From the NCBI GenBank assembly GCA_002352285.1, contig DEIC01000034.1, positions 1 through 8,555 of the forward strand: a stretch of 8,555 nt of DNA. Reading direction: 5' to 3'. This document shows, piece by piece, positions 5,595 through 8,555 of this stretch; the first letter of the stretch is position 1, and every line of letters begins with the position of its first letter. Both the position numbers and the translations under genes were made by a program. The notes under the pieces were generated by a model that searched no databases, was not told the DNA's origin, and saw nothing but the letters and a program-made list of their open reading frames with translations. The DNA is from Alphaproteobacteria bacterium UBA2784 (lineage in GTDB: Bacteria > Pseudomonadota > Alphaproteobacteria > Micropepsales > Micropepsaceae).

Positions 5595-6386
5595 ATGAAG
5601 AACCTGAAGACCCTCGTTCTGGCCGGCGCGTGCGCCGCAGCCCTCTCAGTGCCCGCAATGGCGGATGAAGCCGCTTCGGCATCCAACGTGTCGGACGTGT
5701 TTGCGTCGCTCTCGGGCGGCTATGCCGATATCGACTATGATTTCTTTGGTGGCGACGACTATTTCGTCGACTTGGCCGTCGGTGCAAAGCTGTGGGATAC
5801 CAACTGGGCGCTTCAGGGCCAGCTTGGCTGGGAAGCAACCGACTATGATTTCGGCAGTGAGGTCGATTCCTTTACGCCTGGCCTGTCGGTTTTCACGCGT
5901 GACCCGTCGCGTTATGCGTTTGGCGCCGGGTTTGTTTGGCACGGCCTCAGCTCATCGGGCAGCGACAGCGATGTGACCACTTATGGCGCGTTCGGTGAGT
6001 TCTTTGCCAATCAGTTCACCATCGGCGGCGGCCTCCATGTGATTGATGGTGATGCGTTTGAGGGTTGGGGCGGCCAAATCGATGGCAGCTGGTACATGTG
6101 CGAGAGCGCCGCGCTGCGCGCGAAGTACCGCTGGATCGATATCGATGGCGCACCGGATACCATCGGCGTTCTTGGCGCCTCGGTTGATTACAAGCTCGAG
6201 GGTTCGGCCCTGACATTCAGCGCGTTCTACGAACACATTGACTCTGCCATCTCGCTTGATGGTGACGTTTTTGGCGGCCGCCTCAGCTTCCGCTTCGGTG
6301 GCAGCGACAGCGAAGTCCTGATGGAGCGCGACCGCAACGGCACGATCGACACGCGCCTTGAGATTGAGACGCGCCACGTCTTCTGA
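5595..6386 (+). CDS. Outer-membrane beta-barrel protein, function unknown
   Basis: Secreted 263-aa protein. Start ATG 5595 is fixed by AGGAG at 5584-5588, six bases upstream; the frame is open to 5430, but the extension has no coding character. A Sec signal peptide (KNLK, hydrophobic core, cleavage near PAMA23) is followed by an Asp/Gly/aromatic-rich mature chain of about 240 residues. It has alternating hydrophobic strands (for example YFVDLAVGAKLW, WALQGQLGW, YAFGAGFVWHGL, FTIGGGLHVI, GGRLSFRFG) and ends in HVF, the C-terminal Phe recognised by the Bam assembly machinery. This suggests a small barrel of about 8 to 10 strands. A lone Cys sits at residue 169 (YMCES). No specific family recognised; porin-like or OmpA-like barrel domain are possibilities. 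It stands alone, with its own leader and terminator. Confidence 0.85.
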   Translation: MKNLKTLVLAGACAAALSVPAMADEAASASNVSDVFASLSGGYADIDYDFFGGDDYFVDLAVGAKLWDTNWALQGQLGWEATDYDFGSEVDSFTPGLSVFTRDPSRYAFGAGFVWHGLSSSGSDSDVTTYGAFGEFFANQFTIGGGLHVIDGDAFEGWGGQIDGSWYMCESAALRAKYRWIDIDGAPDTIGVLGASVDYKLEGSALTFSAFYEHIDSAISLDGDVFGGRLSFRFGGSDSEVLMERDRNGTIDTRLEIETRHVF

Positions 6387-6409
6387 TCCATCTGGATTGA
6401 CAAAATCAG

Positions 6410-6444
6410 GGCCGGAGCGGGAAACCGCTCCGGCCTTTTCTTTT
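6410..6444 (+). terminator. Rho-independent terminator of the barrel gene
   Basis: Arms GGCCGGAGCGG (6410-6420) and CCGCTCCGGCC (6425-6435) pair perfectly over 11 bp around a GAAA tetraloop. They are followed by TTTTCTTTT (6436-6444). The structure begins 23 bases after the barrel-gene stop. Confidence 0.95.
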
Positions 6445-6453
6445 GGGTCACTG

Positions 6454-6473
6454 CCATGCGCTGCAATGCATGG
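6454..6473. repeat. 6-bp inverted repeat upstream of the GMC gene
   Basis: CCATGC (6454-6459) and GCATGG (6468-6473) flank an 8-base spacer. They are followed by the AT-rich stretch TTAACCCGTTGATATGG, the likeliest promoter area for the oxidoreductase operon within the gap 6445-6584. No firm -35/-10 pair was found. Possible operator; could be chance. Confidence 0.3.
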
Positions 6474-6584
6474 TTAACCCGTTGATATGGCAGCGCGCCT
6501 TCACCATTCCGATTCGGCCGCATTGCCCTTGGCGACGTGCAGGGCCATGCTCCGCGCTTGCCGCCTGCCTGCCCTCCGGACGCC

Positions 6585-8132
6585 ATGATCCGCAACGCTG
6601 ACGACAGCGCCTTTCCCGCCACGCTCGACGCCGATGTCGCGATCATCGGCGCTGGCGCGGCCGGGCTTGCGCTGGCGCTGGCACTTGCCAATTCGCGGCT
6701 CTCGGTCGTGGTGCTGGCTGGTGGTGGTGAGACGGAAGATCCCGTCACGCAGGGTCTTTATGACGGCGAAGTCGTGGGCGCTGCCTATGAGCCGCTGTCC
6801 TCCGTGCGCGCGCGCATTCTGGGCGGCACGACATCGCGCTGGGCAGGCTGGTGTGCGCCGTTGCAGCAGCATGATTTTGCTGCGCGCGGCTGGATCAATC
6901 AGAGCGGCTGGCCGATCCGGGCAATTGATGTTGAACCCTATCTCGCCCAAGCCGCCCGGCTTGCCGACATTGATGACGCCACGTTTGATGATGCAGCACT
7001 TTCGCAGGTGGCTGCTGCCGGTGCTGCGCCCCTGCTTCCGGTCATTCATGGCGGCATTGAAACGCGCCTCCTGCGCGGATCGCCGCCCACGCATTTTGGC
7101 GTGCGCCACCGCGAGGCCCTTTCGGCGGCGCGCAATGTCACGGTGTGGCTGGGGCTTTCGGCGACCGGCTTCGAGACGAGCGGCGATGGCAAAGAAATCA
7201 CCGCATTACGCTATGCGCGCATTGAAGGTCGGCAGGGGCGCTTGCGTGCGCGCCGGTTTGTATTGGCTGCGGGCGGCATTGAGAATGCGCGCATCCTCCT
7301 TTCGGCCGAAGCACAGCTTCAACCTGCGATGGGCGACAGTTTCTGGCATGTCGGCCGCTCTTTCAGTGATCACCCGGTGCTGGATGGCGCAGCGTTTCTG
7401 CTGCGCGTGCGCGGCGAGGATGTGCCGGCCGGACTTGCCGGCTATGAGGCGCCGGTTGAGGGCGCCTTTGGCCGGGCACGCTTTGCGCTGTCTCCCTCAG
7501 CCCTCTTGATGGCGCGCGAGGGCATTGCCTCGTCGCTTACCCTCATTCGTCCGGCGGCGGGAACGCTCGAGCTTTCGGGCCGGGCTGGCAATGCGGTGCA
7601 GGGCGAAGCCGCGCAGGTATTGCCGGATGCAAGACTTGCGGCCGCCGCCGCGCAGGCGGCTTTTCCGCAGGCGCGTGCGATGGACGTGCACCCGCTGACC
7701 GGCCTTATCGAAACGCGGCCGCGCGCCGACAGCCGCATTACGCTCTCAGATGCGCGTGACCGCTTCGGCATGGCAAAGCCGCGGCTCGACTGGCGCATTG
7801 GCGCCGAAGATATTGCCGACTACCTCACCACGCTGGTGCATCTGGCGCGCGACATGGCGGCGACCGGCACAGGCCTTCTTTATGTGCATCCCGAAGCGGC
7901 GCAGATCTTTGCCGCCAATTTTGGCCATGCAGGCCATCACATGGGAACCACACGCATGGCGGCCAGTCCGTCGCAGGGCGTGACGGATGCGCAGGGCAAG
8001 GTCCACGGCATTGCAAACCTGTGGTGCCAGGGGTCGAGCCTTTTTCCCACTCCTGGCGCCACATATCCCACATTGACGATCCTTGCGCTGGCGCTGCGGC
8101 TGGCCGACAGTTTCATCAAGGGGACAGCTTGA
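6585..8132 (+). CDS. GMC-family FAD-dependent oxidoreductase (dehydrogenase large subunit)
   Basis: Flavoprotein of 515 aa that probably oxidises an alcohol or sugar using FAD. The N-terminal Rossmann fold reads DADVAIIGAGAAG (15-27). GGTTSRWAGW (80-89) is the usual FAD-contact loop (GGTTxxWGG in relatives), and AAGGIENARILL is the second FAD motif. The C-terminal GMC domain has HHMGTTRM (451-458), GVTD, VHGIANLW, QGSSLFPT (482-489) and YPTLTILALALRLAD. No signal peptide is present at either start. ATG 6585 is chosen because the fold begins soon after; an in-frame GTG at 6537 would add 16 Pro-rich residues, and neither has a strong ribosome site. The stop overlaps the next start (TGATG). Closest in style to gluconate, fructose or sorbitol dehydrogenase large subunits; substrate unknown. 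Confidence 0.88.
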   Translation: MIRNADDSAFPATLDADVAIIGAGAAGLALALALANSRLSVVVLAGGGETEDPVTQGLYDGEVVGAAYEPLSSVRARILGGTTSRWAGWCAPLQQHDFAARGWINQSGWPIRAIDVEPYLAQAARLADIDDATFDDAALSQVAAAGAAPLLPVIHGGIETRLLRGSPPTHFGVRHREALSAARNVTVWLGLSATGFETSGDGKEITALRYARIEGRQGRLRARRFVLAAGGIENARILLSAEAQLQPAMGDSFWHVGRSFSDHPVLDGAAFLLRVRGEDVPAGLAGYEAPVEGAFGRARFALSPSALLMAREGIASSLTLIRPAAGTLELSGRAGNAVQGEAAQVLPDARLAAAAAQAAFPQARAMDVHPLTGLIETRPRADSRITLSDARDRFGMAKPRLDWRIGAEDIADYLTTLVHLARDMAATGTGLLYVHPEAAQIFAANFGHAGHHMGTTRMAASPSQGVTDAQGKVHGIANLWCQGSSLFPTPGATYPTLTILALALRLADSFIKGTA

Positions 8133-8548
8133 TGACGCGGCGCTTTCGCCTGCCCGAGATTGTTGACGAACCGCTGACACCGACGCGGCGCGCGGCGCTT
8201 TCGCTTGTGGGCATGGGGGCGTGTGCTGCGGCGTTGGGGCAGGCGTCGGGCGGGCTGGAACTTTCTGAAAGCGGGCTGGGACCGCTTCTGGCCGAACTCA
8301 AGCGTATTGGCGCATTGCCCGCGCTCTCACAACTGGCGGCCGCGCCCGAAATCGCATCGCTGTCGCTGTTCGAGGCCGAAGATGCGCTGGCAACGGTTTT
8401 GACCAGCGGCAAGGGGCGCGCCATCCAGCGCTATCAGATGGCGGTAGCGGCCGATGCGGCGCGCGGCCGGTTTGTCGATCTGGCCGGGCTGCTGCTGCCG
8501 TCGATTGCAGCGTCGCTCGCGCGCGTGGTGGGCGGATCACATGCGTGA
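8132..8548 (+). CDS. Small Tat-signal protein, probable partner subunit of the GMC dehydrogenase
   Basis: Protein of 138 aa, one base overlapping the GMC stop (TGATG), with AGGGG at 8119-8123 as ribosome site. The N-terminus reads as a twin-arginine signal: a polar region, PTRRAAL with R19-R20, then a hydrophobic core (residues 21-36, SLVGMGACAAALG). The remaining roughly 100 residues are Ala/Leu-rich and probably helical, with no Cys or heme motif. In fructose, gluconate and FAD-glucose dehydrogenases a small Tat-bearing subunit carries the signal-less GMC subunit across the membrane; coupling and size support that role here. Sequence similarity to those small subunits is not evident by eye, so the functional label is inference from context. 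Confidence 0.75.
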   Translation: MTRRFRLPEIVDEPLTPTRRAALSLVGMGACAAALGQASGGLELSESGLGPLLAELKRIGALPALSQLAAAPEIASLSLFEAEDALATVLTSGKGRAIQRYQMAVAADAARGRFVDLAGLLLPSIAASLARVVGGSHA

Positions 8549-8555
8549 AGGGGGG
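8541..8555 (+). CDS. Possible start of a third gene of the GMC operon (partial)
   Basis: ATG at 8541 overlaps the end of the small-subunit gene by 8 bp and opens a frame reading M-R-E-G-G before the window ends. An overlap of this kind is common in coupled operons, and comparable dehydrogenases often have a third, electron-accepting subunit. However, the AAGGGGG after the stop could instead be the ribosome site for a start beyond the window. No preceding ribosome site for 8541 is obvious. Confidence 0.25.

Noticed and set aside
6501..7109. Minus-strand 202-codon frame opposite the GMC gene
   Set aside because: The plus strand carries clear FAD-binding and GMC motifs; the antisense frame has none.

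Overview
The window is GC-rich, densely coded bacterial DNA. It most likely comes from an alphaproteobacterium. That rests on the AztABC-like zinc importer, the form of the Zur-type operator, and the presence of an OMP-like barrel and a Tat-type signal, which fit a Gram-negative cell. The organism cannot be named from the sequence alone. There is no sign of mobile elements, CRISPR, tRNA or rRNA.

Left third (1-4027, minus strand): a zinc-handling operon read right to left from a promoter overlapped by a near-perfect Zur box (3973-3995). The order is: a small unlisted ORF for a His5 single-span membrane peptide (3767-3892); an aztA-like ATPase (2998-3765), one base after it; an aztB-like permease (2129-3001), overlapping aztA by 4 bp; an aztC-like Zn-binding periplasmic protein (1095-2105); and, 11 bp later, a permease of the SO_0444/COG0701 class (1083 to beyond base 1), cut by the window edge. 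Three of these proteins carry His-rich segments. The notable feature is that a permease family usually annotated as Cu/Zn efflux sits at the end of an apparently Zur-repressed zinc-uptake operon.

Middle (4028-6444): a MOSC-domain protein (minus) is divergent from a full-length methionine sulfoxide reductase MsrA (plus) with three conserved cysteines. A 264-bp leader with repeated GC-rich hairpins follows, then a signal-peptide-bearing outer-membrane beta-barrel protein that ends in Phe and has a textbook Rho-independent terminator behind it.

Right (6445-8555, plus): a GMC-family FAD oxidoreductase without its own signal peptide is translationally coupled (TGATG) to a small protein with a twin-arginine-type N-terminus. 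This is the architecture of hitch-hiker membrane or periplasmic dehydrogenases. A further gene may begin at 8541, but only a few codons are visible.
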